64,000 nucleotides of DNA from Arsenophonus endosymbiont of Aleurodicus floccissimus. Lineage in GTDB: Bacteria; Pseudomonadota; Gammaproteobacteria; Enterobacterales; Enterobacteriaceae. Below the pieces are notes generated by a model, which was not told the DNA's origin, ran no database searches, and saw only the letters and a list, made by a program, of their open reading frames with translations. Within the stretch, counting starts at the first letter, position 1; each line of letters opens with the position of its first letter. Positions 36,894-48,287 of this stretch are shown in pieces. The position numbers and the translations under genes were made by a program. The stretch spans positions 1-64,000 of the forward strand of contig NZ_OUND01000002.1 of the NCBI RefSeq assembly GCF_900343025.1, read 5' to 3'.

Positions 36894-38669
36894 TTAATCC
36901 CAACTTTTTGGTTGTCCACGCCCTTGTGTTATTTCTATTTCAAACAATTCTTCAAGTTCTCTACGCACTTCTTTGATTCGAGTCGCTTGGCCAATCTCAC
37001 CCTCACCGGCTTTAGGCGAATTTTCTTTAAATATTCTAACATCTAGTCGACGAAAATGCTGTTTAGCCTGATGAGGATGTACACCTAGATTTATCAATGT
37101 CCTTTCGCCCATCTCAAGCGCACTGACAAATGTCTCTCGACAAAAATCGGTCACACCATTTTCTCGTAATTGATGCGCTTCAAAACGTCCTCGTGCTCTC
37201 GCTATAATATGAAGATTGGGAAAATTAGCCTTACATAAATGAACTATCCCTATCACTTCTTCCGGATTATCGCTGGTAATAACAATCACGCTGGCTTTCG
37301 CCGCTCCGGCCGATCTCAGTAATTACAAATCTTGCGCATCGCCATAATAAACTTTATAGCCATAGCGTTGAATCGTATAAATTGCACTGGCATTTTGCTC
37401 TAATACCGTAATACGAATTTTATTGGCCATTAATAAACGACCAACAACTTGGCCAACACGCCCAAACCCTACCAAAATAACTTGTGGATCGGTATCCTCA
37501 ACAAAAGGTTTTTCAATCGGCTCATTACGCACATTGTACCAGTGAGTCAGTAATTTGCTGATTAGCTGCATCATCGGTGGCGTTGTCATCATTAATAAAG
37601 TAACGATAACTAATAACAGCGACATTTGCTCGTTACTCATTACTTTCACATTAATAGCGGTCGCGAAAAGATAATAAATGCAAATTCACCAGCCTGACTC
37701 AACACGCCAGCAAACAGTAGACGTGAAGAACGACACACCAGCACTAGCCAACCTAAAATATAGAGAATAGCAAATTTTAGTATTACCAGGATCACAACAC
37801 CGAAGACTATTTCTAATAAATGTGACCAAAGGATGGCTAAATTAAGCGACAGGCCAACAGAAATAAAAAATAAACCTAGTAGCAAACCTTTATAAAAGGT
37901 TCTATCGTGATCTCCAGCCCATGACGAAATTCAGTATCAGCCAGTAGCACATCCGCCATAAATGTGCCAAACACCATAGAAAAGCCCAGTTTTTCCATAA
38001 AAAAAGCCGCACCTAATACGACAAACAACGAAGCAGTAGTAAATATTTCATGAATACCGGATTTAGCAACCAGATGAAATAATGGCCGTAATAAATAGCG
38101 CCCTCCTACCCATAAACCAACAAAGGCAACCATTTTTAGTCCAATTCGATACCAATCGCTATCAGCTGTTCTACTGGCAAGAAATGGAATAAGTGCCAAT
38201 ATCGGGATCACTGCCATATCTTGAAAAAGTAAGACAGAAAAACCCAATCGCCCACTTTCTATATTACTCATGTTTCTTTCATGCATAATCTGTAAGGCAA
38301 TTGGCGTTGATAACATCGCTAAGCCTAGCCCACCAACTAGTGCTGCTTGCCAAGAAAAATGAATAATTAATCAGTAAACCGGTAAATAGTGCGGCTGTTA
38401 TGATCACCTGGAGCGGTGCCAACAACAAAAATTGAACGCCTTAATGTCCATAATTTAACTGGATTAAGTCCCACCACGCCTAATTCAGCGAAATGCATAA
38501 TTTCATCAACATTTCGGATAAACCCTAGCACAAATGGCCCAGTGACAATACCGGTTAATAAATATCCTAATACCGCCGCCCCTAGCCGAATTTTTTGGGC
38601 AATAGGTACCATAATGACTCCCGCTAGCAGGAATATCATAATAGAACGGAATGAACTAAATTCTTCCAT
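36894..38669 (-). pseudogene. kefB: Broken glutathione-gated K+ efflux antiporter KefB
   Basis: KefB is a membrane K+/H+ antiporter that protects against electrophiles. Five separate frames in order give the N-terminus ([16 protein letters not shown]), membrane segments ([29 protein letters not shown]), the NAD-binding RCK domain (QVILVGFGRVGQVVGRLLMANK, YGYKVYYGDAQ) and the C-terminal tail (HPHQAKQHFRRLDVR). The coverage is nearly complete, but at least four frameshifts or small deletions destroy the gene. The start ATG at 38669 (MEEFSSFRS) lies next to kefG. Confidence 0.9.
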
Positions 38670-38671
38670 AA

Positions 38672-39223
38672 TTATAAACCTCCATGCTCTAAGGGTGATT
38701 TTAGCCAATCACGATAGGCTTTTGCACACTCCTGCATGTCTTCAAGAGAATGCCTTCTTGCGATATAAATAATCACCGGTAATAACCATTGTATTTCACA
38801 CATTAAAACAATAAGTTCAAAAGGACGTAACAATTCAGTTAACAGAAAACGGTTATAACCACCATATTGATAAGCTTCCTGAGGCGCTGCAGTAGTAATA
38901 ACCGAACGCCAATATTTACCTTTAAGTTGTTTACTTTGTTCACAAACAAAATTTCGCGTTAATACTCTATCGAACCACTCTTTCAAAAGAGATGGACAAC
39001 TATAGGTATAAAGCGGATACTGAAAAATGATAATTTCATGCTGACAAAGCAACTTCCGTTCATAGCTGCTGGCATTCATAAAATAGTCCGGATAAGTGCC
39101 ATATAAATCATGAATCACAACATTGTCTAAATCCTAAACTCATTCAATGAGCATCTTATTCGCCACAGATTGAATAGGTTCAGGATGGGCATAGATAATG
39201 AGAATTTTGGGTGGTAGCGACAT
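38672..39223 (-). pseudogene. kefG: Broken KefG, ancillary flavoprotein of KefB
   Basis: KefG is a quinone-reductase-like subunit needed for full KefB activity. From the ATG at 39223 (after GAGGAG) the frame reads SLPPKILIIYAHPEPIQSVANKMLIE and then meets TGA (39140-39142) and TAG (39134-39136). The same frame continues DLDNVVIHDLYGTYPDYF and runs to a normal end (SPLEHGGL). Only the two stops at codons 28 and 30 break it. A GTG further in could start a 148-residue fragment lacking the first flavin-binding strand, unlikely to be useful. Its partner KefB is also dead. Confidence 0.85.
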
Positions 39224-39339
39224 AATTAGCTCCTCAAAAGCGTGCCAGAAGCACAATTTTTAGTTAACATACACACAAAAGGTCATTTATATTCTTGAAA
39301 ATTATAAATGATTTAGTATATTATCAAGATACGGTTTAT

Positions 39340-41274
39340 ATGATTGTATTTTCATCGCTACAAATGCGCTGTGGTATTCGGGTTTTACTAAATAGTGCAA
39401 CAGCTTCTATCACACCAGGCCAAAAAGTGGGCTTAATTGGCAAAAATGGCTGTGGAAAATCGACTCTATTTTCGTTAATCAAAGGTGACATGCAACCTGA
39501 AGCAGGAAGCATTACTTTTCCAACGACTTGGGCTCTCGCTTGGGTCAATCAAGAAACACCTGCGCTAAAAAAATCTGCCATTGAATATGTCATTGATGGC
39601 GATCATGAATACCGCAAATTAAAAAAACAACTACAACTAGCAAATGACAAAAATGATGGCCATGCTATTGCATTAATACATGGTCAACTGGATGCTATCA
39701 ATGCTTGGAGTATTCGTGCTCGGGCTGCGAGTTTATTACATGGTTTAGGTTTTTCACCATTACAAATAGATGAACCTGTCAGCGCCTTTTCCGGCGGATG
39801 GCGGATGCGACTAAATCTGGCACAAGCTTTAATTTGTCGTTCTGATCTATTATTACTCGATGAACCAACTAACCATTTAGATTTAGACACGGTTATTTGG
39901 TTAGAAAAATGGCTTAAAAATTATACCGGCACTCTGATCCTGATTTCCCACGATAGAGATTTTCTCGATCCTATCATTGACAAAGTGCTGCATATCGAAC
40001 CAGAAAATTTATTCGAATATACCGGTAATTATACTTCCTTTGAACAACAAAGAGCTACTAAACTGGCGCAACAACAAGCACTTTACGAAAACCAACAAGA
40101 AAAAGTTAACCATTTAAAAAAATATATTGATCGTTTTCGTTATAAAGCTACAAAAGCTAAACAGGCGCAGAGCCGGATTAAAAAGTTAGAGCGTATGGAA
40201 CTCGTTGCCCCCGCCCACATTGATAACCCATTTCACTTTTCGTTTCGAGCACCAGATTGTTTGCCTAATCCCCTGCTTAAAATGGAAAAAGTTAGCGCTG
40301 GCTACGGCGATAAAGTAATCTTAAAATCAATTAAACTCAATCTGGTTCCCGGCTCAAGAATTGGTTTACTCGGCCGTAACGGGGCGGGTAAATCAACCTT
40401 AATCAAGTTACTTGCTAGTGACCTATTACCCCAACAGGGGGAAATTTCCTTATCGAAAGGCATTAAACTCGGTTATTTCGCACAACATCAATTAGATTAT
40501 CTGCGCATGGATGAATCGCCATTACAACATCTATACCGCCTTGCTACGCAAGAAACTGAACAACATTTGCGCGACTATCTTGGTGACTTTGACTTTAAAG
40601 ACGACAAAGTAAATGAGCCATGCATGCATTTTTCCGGCGGGGAAAAGTCGAGGTTAGTATTAGCCTTGATTGTCTGGCAACGGCCTAATCTTCTGCTGCT
40701 CGATGAGCCAACTAATCATCTAGATTTGGATATGCGACAGGCATTAACAGAAGCATTGATTGTATTTGATGGCGCCTTAATTGTTGTATCCCATGATCGC
40801 CATTTACTGCGCTCAACAACAGATGAATTTTATCGCATTCATCAAGGTCAGGTTGAACCTTTTGCTGGTGATCTGGACGACTATCAAAAATGGTTAACCG
40901 AACAGAATAAACAACAGCACCAACAAATTCGTCAGAAACAGTTACAAAATAAGATGCTATCAGCTAACTCAACTGCCCAAGATCGTAAAGAGCAAAAACG
41001 ACGTGAGGCAGAATTCCGCCAACGCACGCAACCAATCAGAAAACAGTTATCAATGTTAGAACAAAAGATCACAAATCTATCTAATCAATTAGCTCAAATT
41101 GAACAAAAACTGGCTGATAGTGATATTTATAACCACAATCGTAAATCTGAACTCAATAATTACCTGAAACAGCAAACTGCAACAAAATCGACATTAGAGG
41201 AAATCGAAACCAAGTGGCTAGCACAACAAGAAACACTGGAAAATATGATAAAAGAGTTCGAATGTCAGGTATAA
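39340..41274 (+). CDS. yheS: ABC-F family ATPase YheS
   Basis: YheS is a soluble ABC-F protein with two ATPase domains; family members act on the ribosome. I start at the ATG at 39340 (MIVFSSLQMRCGIRVLL), where homology to E. coli begins, giving 644 residues (E. coli 637). The frame is open 15 codons further. Both domains are complete: Walker A GKNGCGKST and GRNGAGKST, signatures FSGGWRMRL and FSGGEKSRL, Walker B LLLLDEPTNHLD twice. The linker (residues about 225-310) and a charged coiled-coil C-terminus (from about 530) are present. No damage is seen. Confidence 0.94.
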   Translation: MIVFSSLQMRCGIRVLLNSATASITPGQKVGLIGKNGCGKSTLFSLIKGDMQPEAGSITFPTTWALAWVNQETPALKKSAIEYVIDGDHEYRKLKKQLQLANDKNDGHAIALIHGQLDAINAWSIRARAASLLHGLGFSPLQIDEPVSAFSGGWRMRLNLAQALICRSDLLLLDEPTNHLDLDTVIWLEKWLKNYTGTLILISHDRDFLDPIIDKVLHIEPENLFEYTGNYTSFEQQRATKLAQQQALYENQQEKVNHLKKYIDRFRYKATKAKQAQSRIKKLERMELVAPAHIDNPFHFSFRAPDCLPNPLLKMEKVSAGYGDKVILKSIKLNLVPGSRIGLLGRNGAGKSTLIKLLASDLLPQQGEISLSKGIKLGYFAQHQLDYLRMDESPLQHLYRLATQETEQHLRDYLGDFDFKDDKVNEPCMHFSGGEKSRLVLALIVWQRPNLLLLDEPTNHLDLDMRQALTEALIVFDGALIVVSHDRHLLRSTTDEFYRIHQGQVEPFAGDLDDYQKWLTEQNKQQHQQIRQKQLQNKMLSANSTAQDRKEQKRREAEFRQRTQPIRKQLSMLEQKITNLSNQLAQIEQKLADSDIYNHNRKSELNNYLKQQTATKSTLEEIETKWLAQQETLENMIKEFECQV

Positions 41275-41336
41275 TTCGATTCAAGACAGATTTTTTTAAC
41301 AGTATAATAAAACTTAACTAAGCGAAACTGGCATTA

Positions 41337-41358
41337 ATGAGGCTACGCTTAGCCTCAT
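41337..41358. terminator. Hairpin between yheS and the murR remnant
   Basis: A perfect 9-bp stem (ATGAGGCTA/TAGCCTCAT, loop CGCT) lies between the convergent yheS and murR. No T run follows on either strand, so its strength as a terminator is doubtful. Confidence 0.45.
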
Positions 41359-41372
41359 CGTGCCGTCAATCA

Positions 41373-42235
41373 CTATTCATCTAATTTGTTGATCATTAAA
41401 CGGGTATTTATGATTAATCAACGGGCTTTTACCTCCCGTTTTTGTAATAACGCCAGGAATAACAAATTGGTCAACGTATTTTGGGCAGCTCGAGAAGAAA
41501 TTGACGAACTTCGTCATTCATTTTCACTAGCAATACTTTCCAATACATAATCAGCTAACTGCACTAATGGTGTCTGTTGTTTATTACCAGCAATGGCAAT
41601 CACTTTCGCTCCCTGCTGCTTAGCTATTGCTGCCGCTTCACAAATATTTTTTCGTTTTCCACTAAATGAAATAGCAATCTGAATATCTTTTGCAGTAAGG
41701 GTTAGCGCTGTTATTATTTGAACGTGGTGATCTAAATCAACAAGAGTAGTAATACCTATTTTTTATAATTTATAATAGAGATCTTTTGCTACTAATCCTG
41801 ACCCACCAATACCAACAATTTGTACTCTTTGAGCATGATTAACCAATGTGGAACTTTGTTAAAAACCTGATAATTAATTCGCCGAGTTATTTCGGTAACC
41901 CAATCAATTTTTTCTTGCCCCAGTTTCTGTGCAATAACCATCAAACTATCGTTACTCGCAATCTGATTATGAATAACTTTATGTGATTGCTCAGTAAGTA
42001 ATTGCTTACGTCCTAACTCTTCACTAATAGCCAGTTTTAAAGCCGGGAATCCCTTGACACCAACTTTCTGGCTAAATTTAACAATTGCTGATTGACTGAC
42101 ATCTATTTGTTCCGCTATTTGTTGTGATGAAAGCAGTAATACCGCTTGTGGTTACTCAAGAATAAAGGTGGCGATTTTCTGCTGATTTAACGCTAACTGA
42201 GGTAACAACCATGAAATTTTACTCAATATGGCCAT
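41373..42235 (-). pseudogene. murR: Broken MurR, RpiR-type repressor of murQP
   Basis: MurR represses murQP and senses N-acetylmuramic acid 6-phosphate. The remnant reads MAILSKISWLLPQLALNQQKIATFILE and meets TAA. It continues with the helix-turn-helix (AEQIDVSQSAIVKFSQKVGVKGFPALK), then after a shift the SIS sugar-phosphate domain (IQIVGIGGSGLVAKDLYYKL, IQIAISFSGKRKNICEAA) and the end (RSSSISSRAAQNTLTNLLFLALLQ). There are several in-frame stops and at least one frameshift. It is divergent from murQ as in E. coli. Confidence 0.85.
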
Positions 42236-42486
42236 ACTATACTGAAGACTATTCATAATATTCGGATCACCCGATTAAAATAATTATGATAAATTATTCC
42301 TATTTTATTATTCTAATAAATTAATGGCTGATTAAACAGTAAATTAGCTAACATAATATTATTTTCATTTTTCACTTATTCCCTTGTCACTATGAAATAA
42401 GAATAGATCGCTTTGTGATCAATAACACATATAAAGAATAAATAATTCCTTAATATCTCCCCAAAATGACATGTAGAAAACATTCG

Positions 42487-43337
42487 ATGACATTAGATCT
42501 TAATAAAATGGTAACAGAAAGTCGTAACCCAGCTAGTAATAATATAGATACATTATCAACCTTAGAAGTATTGAAAATCATTAACCAGGAAGATAAAAAA
42601 GTGCCGATTGCTGTTGAGCAGACACTAACTGAAATTGCGCTTGTGATTGACAAAGTTACCTATGCTTTTCAACATAATGGTAGATTGTTTTACAGCGGTG
42701 CTGACACTTCAGGACGTTTAGGCATTTTAGATGCAAGTGAGTGTCCACCAACATATAGCAGTCCTCGTGACATGGTAATCGGCCTAATTGCTGGTGGACA
42801 CCAAGCAATTCTTCAAGCGGTAGAAAATGCTGAGGATAATCTGCAGTTTGGGGATGATGATCTTAAAGCTTTTAATTTTAATCAAAAAGATGTTTTAGTT
42901 GGTATCACCGCAAGTGGCCGTACACCTTATGTAGTGGGCGCGATGAACTATGCTAAAACGACAGGCGCAACCGTTGCCTGCATTAGTTGTAATTCCAACA
43001 GTGAAATGGTCAACATAGTAAATATCGCAATAATACCGATTGTCGGCCCTGAAGTAATCACGGGCTCGCCGACACAGCACAAAAATTAGTCCTTAATATG
43101 ATCACTACAGATGCTATGATACGGATTGCAAAAGTATACGGTAACCTGATAGTAGATGTAGAAGCAACCAATGCTAAACTTATTGAACGTCAAAAGCTTA
43201 TTGTCATGGCTGCAACAGAGTGTGATCGAACAACAGCAGAACAAGCCTTTATTGCATGTAATAACCATTGTAAAACCGCTATCGTTATGATCCTTGCCGG
43301 CTTAAATGCCCAACAAGCTAAACAAAACACTAGCTGA
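42487..43337 (+). pseudogene. murQ: Broken MurNAc-6-phosphate etherase
   Basis: MurQ splits lactic acid from N-acetylmuramic acid 6-phosphate during cell-wall recycling. The first frame runs from [17 protein letters not shown] through [13 protein letters not shown] and ASGRTPYV to EVITGS, then shifts. The second frame resumes AQKLVLNMI and reaches the end (NCKTAIVMILAGLNAQQAK). About 13 bases are missing at about 43070 relative to the family, removing the conserved SSRMKAGT loop. One Gly of the GAGTSG motif is Asp here. The gene is therefore inactive. Confidence 0.87.
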
Positions 43338-43410
43338 TAATAATGGTTTTATTTGAGCCACCTTAAAACAGCAAACTGGCTATCAATAATCGTTTTACAG
43401 GAAAAGTACC

Positions 43411-44877
43411 ATGGCAAAAATAACTAATGAAATGCTAAGTCAAATACTGGTGGCTATTGGCGGCACTAAAAATATTATTAAGCATGGCAACTGTATGACA
43501 CGCTTACACATAACATTGCATGACATACAATTAGTTGACAAGAATCGCCTCAAACAAATTCTCGGTGTGTTAGGAATTATCGACAGTGATAACAACTACA
43601 AATTGTATTAGGTCCAGGTAATGGTCAAACTACTAGTGACATGATGAAACAATTATTAGCAGACAACTCTGAGACAGAAACAATATTACACACTAATAAT
43701 GATTTGCAAGAAATTGCCGCCGACAACAAAAAACAATTAAAAACTAAACAAACCAGTGGCGTTCATAAATTTTTATCCACTTTTGCCACTATCTTTACCC
43801 CGCTCATCCCGGGTTTTATTGCCATTGGTTTATTACTTGGCTTTGCAACATTGCTCAAACAAATATACTATCCAGCCGGTCTGCCAACTGAGGCAACACA
43901 ACAGACTTTTCTTGTTCATTTAATACTTTATATGTCTGTCTTTAGCGAAGGCATTTATACTTTTCTAGGGATTTTGATTGGTTACAATACGCAAAAAGTT
44001 TTTGGTGGTTCAGGGATTAATGGTGCCATTATTGCGTCACTTTTTATTCTCTGCTACGATCCCGCGCGCCACAACAGGCTTCTTCTCCAATATGAGTACC
44101 TTTTTCAATTACACCATTAATCCTCAAGGTAATATTATTGGTATTTTACTTGCTTGTATTTGTGGTACCTCTATTGAACGACAAATCAGAAAAATTATTC
44201 CCGCCAATTTAGATATGATATTGACTTCCGCAATCACATTGCTGATTGTTGGCGCCATTACTTACACGATTATTATGCCAATTGGTAGCTATTTATTTAT
44301 TGGTATATATTGGCTATTTATTCACTTAAATGACAATCCATTTGGTACCGCGATATTAACTGGTCTATTTTTGATCGCTGTTGTTTTTAGTGTACATCAA
44401 GGTTTTATTCCGGTTTATTTCGCTTTAATGGAGACACGAGGGTTTAATCCTCTTTTCCTGATCCTGGCTATGGCAGGCGGTGGTCAAATTGGTGCAACAT
44501 TAGCGCTCTATATCAAAGCAGCCAAGAATTCTGGCTTACATAACCCCAGATACGGGGGGCAATTATCCCGGGGTTGTTAGGTATTGCTGAACCTTTAATA
44601 TATGGGTAACTTTACCGCGCATTAAACCTTTTATAACCGCTTGTCTTGGCAGAGCGCCGCTGGTGGTTTTTTTATCGGATTAATTGCTTGGTTGGGTCAA
44701 CCAATTGGCCTCAACTCGGTTTTCGGCCCATCCGGATTAATTGCTATTTCATTGATGACATCTACAACCGGAATTTTTAGCGGTATACTTATCTATATTG
44801 CTGGCTTACTGATTTCCTATTTATTCAGTTTTATTTTTACCTATTTGTTCGTTAGTAAAAATGTCGATTTAAGTTAA
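43411..44877 (+). pseudogene. murP: Broken PTS MurNAc transporter, EIIBC component
   Basis: MurP imports and phosphorylates N-acetylmuramic acid. The EIIB start (MAKITNEMLSQILVAIGG, with the phosphorylated Cys in HGNCMTRL) stops after 66 residues. The EIIC part continues in two further frames (SGVHKFLSTFATIFTPLIPGF; VFSVHQGFIPVYFALMETRGF), and the C-terminus lies in a fourth (GLIAWLGQPIGLNSVFGPSG). Three frameshifts make it a pseudogene. Together with murQ and murR it forms a complete but dead module inserted between yheS and yheT, unlike E. coli. Confidence 0.87.
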
Positions 44878-45476
44878 TGCAACCAAATAAAAGGGATACA
44901 AGCGAGTGTAAAAATACTCATTGTAATATTAAAAATAAACCAAACATTACGGCCACGAAGCAGGATGCCGATTAAAGAACCAAAGCCAACCCAGACAAAA
45001 CCACCGATCAAATTGACAATCAACATAACAAAACTTATGATCAAAATCGAGTTAGCGTAGTTATCAGCAACACTATAACTACTAACCGCACCTAACCCCA
45101 TCATCCATCCTTTTGGATTCAGGAATTGTAATAAACTCCCTTGATACCATTTAATTGATTTAGCAACTTTGGACTCTGTATTAAGTTGCATATGGTGGGA
45201 TGTAGCGAGTTTCCAAGCACGCCATAATAAATATAAACTCCCAACGATTTTCATTATAATTTGTAACACCGGCGAAAGCAGCAAAAGAACAGCAAGGCCA
45301 CCAGCAGAAATAAATAGAATACTCTGGATCCCTAATATTACGCCGAACATTAAAGGTATTGAACGCCGCAAACCATACTGAGCACCTGATGACGTAAATA
45401 ATAAATTATTTGGCCCAGGAGTAATCGCCACAATGAATAAAAAAGTAAATAACGCAAATATCAGCCCATAACTCAT
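44874..45476 (-). CDS. LysE/RhtB-family amino-acid exporter
   Basis: The 200-residue protein has the family start (FALFTFLFIVAITPGPNNLLFTSSGAQYGLRRSIP) and five to six hydrophobic segments. The conserved central GSLLQFLNPKGWMMGLGA motif is also present. Proteins of this family export amino acids or derivatives such as lysine, threonine, homoserine or cysteine; the substrate cannot be told from sequence. The start follows an AAGGATC site. The 3' end overlaps the murP remnant by four bases, tail to tail. It is one of the few intact accessory genes here. Confidence 0.85.
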   Translation of the reverse strand: MSYGLIFALFTFLFIVAITPGPNNLLFTSSGAQYGLRRSIPLMFGVILGIQSILFISAGGLAVLLLLSPVLQIIMKIVGSLYLLWRAWKLATSHHMQLNTESKVAKSIKWYQGSLLQFLNPKGWMMGLGAVSSYSVADNYANSILIISFVMLIVNLIGGFVWVGFGSLIGILLRGRNVWFIFNITMSIFTLACIPFIWLH

Positions 45477-45576
45477 TTAAGATCCTTTGATTAACTATTA
45501 TTAATCTTTTTTTCATATTAAAAATGACAATATATTATCAGGATATATGCAGAATTAATTATTTAGATTTATAATT

Positions 45577-46553
45577 ATGAGTAAAAATTTTCAACCAATA
45601 AATTGGGCTAAAAATCCTCATTTACAAACACTACTACCGCGTATTGTGTGGAAAAAGCCGCAAATCAAACCGTTATGGCAACGCCTAGAATTACCTGATG
45701 GCGATTTTATTGATCTCGCCTGGAGTGAAGATCCTCAATCTACGAAGCATAAAAACCTCGACTGGTCATTTTTCATGGCTTAGAAGGCAGTTTTAGAAGC
45801 CCGTATGCTCATGGCATGTTAGAAGCGACTAAAAGACGAGGATGGCTTGGTGTAATTATGCATTTTCGTGGCTGCAGTGGAGAACCTAATCGACAAAAAC
45901 GCATTTATTATTCCGGTGAAATTACCGATGCCCGCTATTTCCTAAAATGGCAGAAAACGATTTACGGTCAAGTCCCAATTGCCGTGGTTGGCTACTCACT
46001 TGGTGGTAATATGTTAGCTTGCTATTTAGCTAAAACAGGACAATATGCTGATGTTAATGCAGCAGTCATTATTTCCTCCCCTTTTATGTTAGAACCTTGT
46101 TCAATTCGTTTAGAAAAAGGGATTTCACAATTTTATGAACGTTATTTACTGAACGGCCTGAAACGTAATACAACACGCAAACTGATTCGCTACCCAGGTT
46201 CATTACCGCTTAATTTGCTACAACTAAAAAAGCTAAAACGGCTGCGTGATTTTGATAATGTCATCACAGCCAAAATACACGGTTTTAAAGATACAGCGCA
46301 TTATTATCATCAATGTAGTGCTCTGCCTCGGCTACCGAATATCCGTGTGCCAACACTAATTATTCATGCAAAAGATGATCCTTTTATGGCGCCTGAAGTT
46401 GTACCGGATATCAACCAATTACCCGCTAATATTGAGTATCAAATGACAGAACATGGTAGTCACGTTGGGTTTGTTAGTGGCACATTAAAACAGCCTAAAA
46501 TATGGCTTGAGCAACGCATACCTGATTGGTTAACCCCATATCTAGAGCCATAA
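45577..46553 (+). pseudogene. yheT: YheT-family alpha/beta hydrolase with one frameshift
   Basis: YheT is a predicted hydrolase of unknown substrate. The first frame ends soon after WSEDPQSTKHK. Removing one A from the AAAAA run at 45751-45755 restores PRLVIFHGLEGSFRSPYAHGML, and the rest is open to the end (IPDWLTPYLEP). The nucleophile motif VGYSLGGN and the catalytic Asp and His regions (AKDDPF, EHGSHVGF) are present. Only a single homopolymer frameshift separates this from an intact 325-residue protein, so read support matters. Confidence 0.85.
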
Positions 46554-46556
46554 TTT

Positions 46557-46771
46557 ATGATCATTCTATGGCAACAGCTAGCAGCAGAAACTTTAAATAA
46601 TTTGATTGAAAGCTTTGTGTTACGAGAAGGAACGGATTATGGTAAAATGAGAAAACGCTGGAAGAAAAAGTTGAGGATATTAAGCAACACTTAGGAAGTG
46701 TTGTGCTTGTCTGGTCTGAATTACATGAAAAGAAAATATTTTGCCAAAAACACAATTATATTCTTAAATAA
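46557..46771 (+). pseudogene. yheU: YheU remnant with frameshift
   Basis: YheU is a small conserved protein of unknown role. The frame starts [29 protein letters not shown], matching E. coli YheU. It then shifts at an AAAA run near 46643 to [28 protein letters not shown] and continues with an extra tail to 46771. It follows yheT by three bases as in E. coli. The shift again lies in a homopolymer. Confidence 0.8.
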
Positions 46772-46860
46772 CTGTATACATCGCTATATAAAAAGAAGTT
46801 TTACGTTATTGTAAGTTAAAACATTATATTATCTGAATGCGTAATGGAAGCCACTTACTT

Positions 46861-47745
46861 ATGTCAGCTAATCATCCGATCATTACAGTAACAGGCTACA
46901 GTGGTGCGGGCACCAGCACCACCAACCTTGCATTTCAAAAAATCTTTATCAGTTAAAGCTTTCGGCAGCAACCATTGAAGGTTATAGCTTTCATCGTTAT
47001 ACTCGCCCTGAAATGGATGTTGCTATTCGTAAAGCTAAAAAACAGAGTCGTCATATTAGTTATTTTGGACCTGAATCCAATGATTTTGGTCTGCTTGAAC
47101 AAAGTTTAATCGAGTATGGCGAAAAAGGGACAGGAAAACGCCGGCGCTATTTACGCACCTACGATGAAGCCGTCCCTTATAATCTTCAACCTGGGCCTTT
47201 TACACCATGGGAAGCATTATCTAAAAATACCAATATACTATTTTATGAAGGGTTACATGGTAGGGTTGTAACATCAAAATATAATGTGGCTAAACATGTA
47301 GATTTGTTAGTCGGTGTTGTGCCTATTGTTAGTCTTGAATGGATCCAGAAACTAATTCATGATACATCAGAACGGAGTCATTCAAGAGAAGCTGTGATCG
47401 ATTCAGTTATCCACTCAATAGGAGATTACATTAAATAAATATATCACCCCACAATTTTCTAGCACTCATATCAACTTTCAACGTGTTCCAACCGTTGATA
47501 CCTCTAACCCCTTTGCCGCTAAAGCGATTCCTTCACCAGATGAAAGTTTTATAGTTATCCGATTTAATGGTCTGACCGAGATCGATTTTCCCTATCTTTT
47601 ATCCATGCTACACAATTCATTTATTTCTTCAATGAACACATTAGTTATTCCAGGTGGAAAACTAGGTTTAGTATTGGAGTTAATTATGACCCCATTAGTA
47701 AAAAAGCTTGCCACTAATAATAAAATTATCCATAAAATAAGCTAA
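46861..47745 (+). pseudogene. prkB: Broken phosphoribulokinase-like protein PrkB
   Basis: PrkB is a P-loop kinase related to phosphoribulokinase, with unknown substrate in enterobacteria. The first frame has the P-loop region (VTGYSGAGTSTTNLAF) and breaks at about 46953. The second covers SFHRYTRPEMD, SYFGPESNDFGLLEQ and YEGLHGRVV, and stops at DYIK. The third gives TPQFSSTHINFQRVPTVDTSNPF and PGGKLGLVLELIM to the end. Two frameshifts make it inactive. It sits in the E. coli order yheU-prkB before crp; yhfA is missing. Confidence 0.87.
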
Positions 47746-48287
47746 AAACACAGCATTATATTTTTACTTATATCAATTTTTTATTCTTATAACCATTTTA
47801 AAGTTCAAACTATGCATAAAATTATCTTTTCCGTATATCATAATAATCGCGGTAATATTTTCTATTTAATAACGTAATTATATTATAATGTTAATATTTA
47901 TTTTTGCTATAATTTGATAACTTATGAAATAATATATTATTATTTCGGTTTAATTTTTAAATGTAATATTTACTTTGTCATACTTATTAATAAACACAAT
48001 AAAACTAATCAACTTATTGCTAAAATATGGATTATTTGGTCTATACAACATGACTGAATCGAGACAGTAGAGACAGGATGCTTTTATTATGCTACAAAGC
48101 AAAAGCACATTTATAGTATGGTTAAGATCAATACCAAAAATTCCGAATCAATATACCCTATAGTTAATATTAACTTTTCCAAACTAAACAAGTTAGTATG
48201 CTATGTTAGAATTTTATAAGATAAGCTAGCCTTATGAAGATTGGTATTTTCATATTTAGGCTGCAATAACATTAGAGGATTAAGCGA
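47746..48287 (+). promoter_or_regulatory. Long AT-rich region upstream of crp
   Basis: This gap of about 540 bases has no supported gene; yhfA, which lies here in E. coli, is absent. At 48049-48108 the sequence CATGACTGAATCGAGACAGTAGAGACAGGATGC resembles the E. coli crp promoter and leader region. The crp start is preceded by AGAGGATTAAGCG, also as in E. coli. I cannot locate a CRP site with confidence. Confidence 0.5.
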
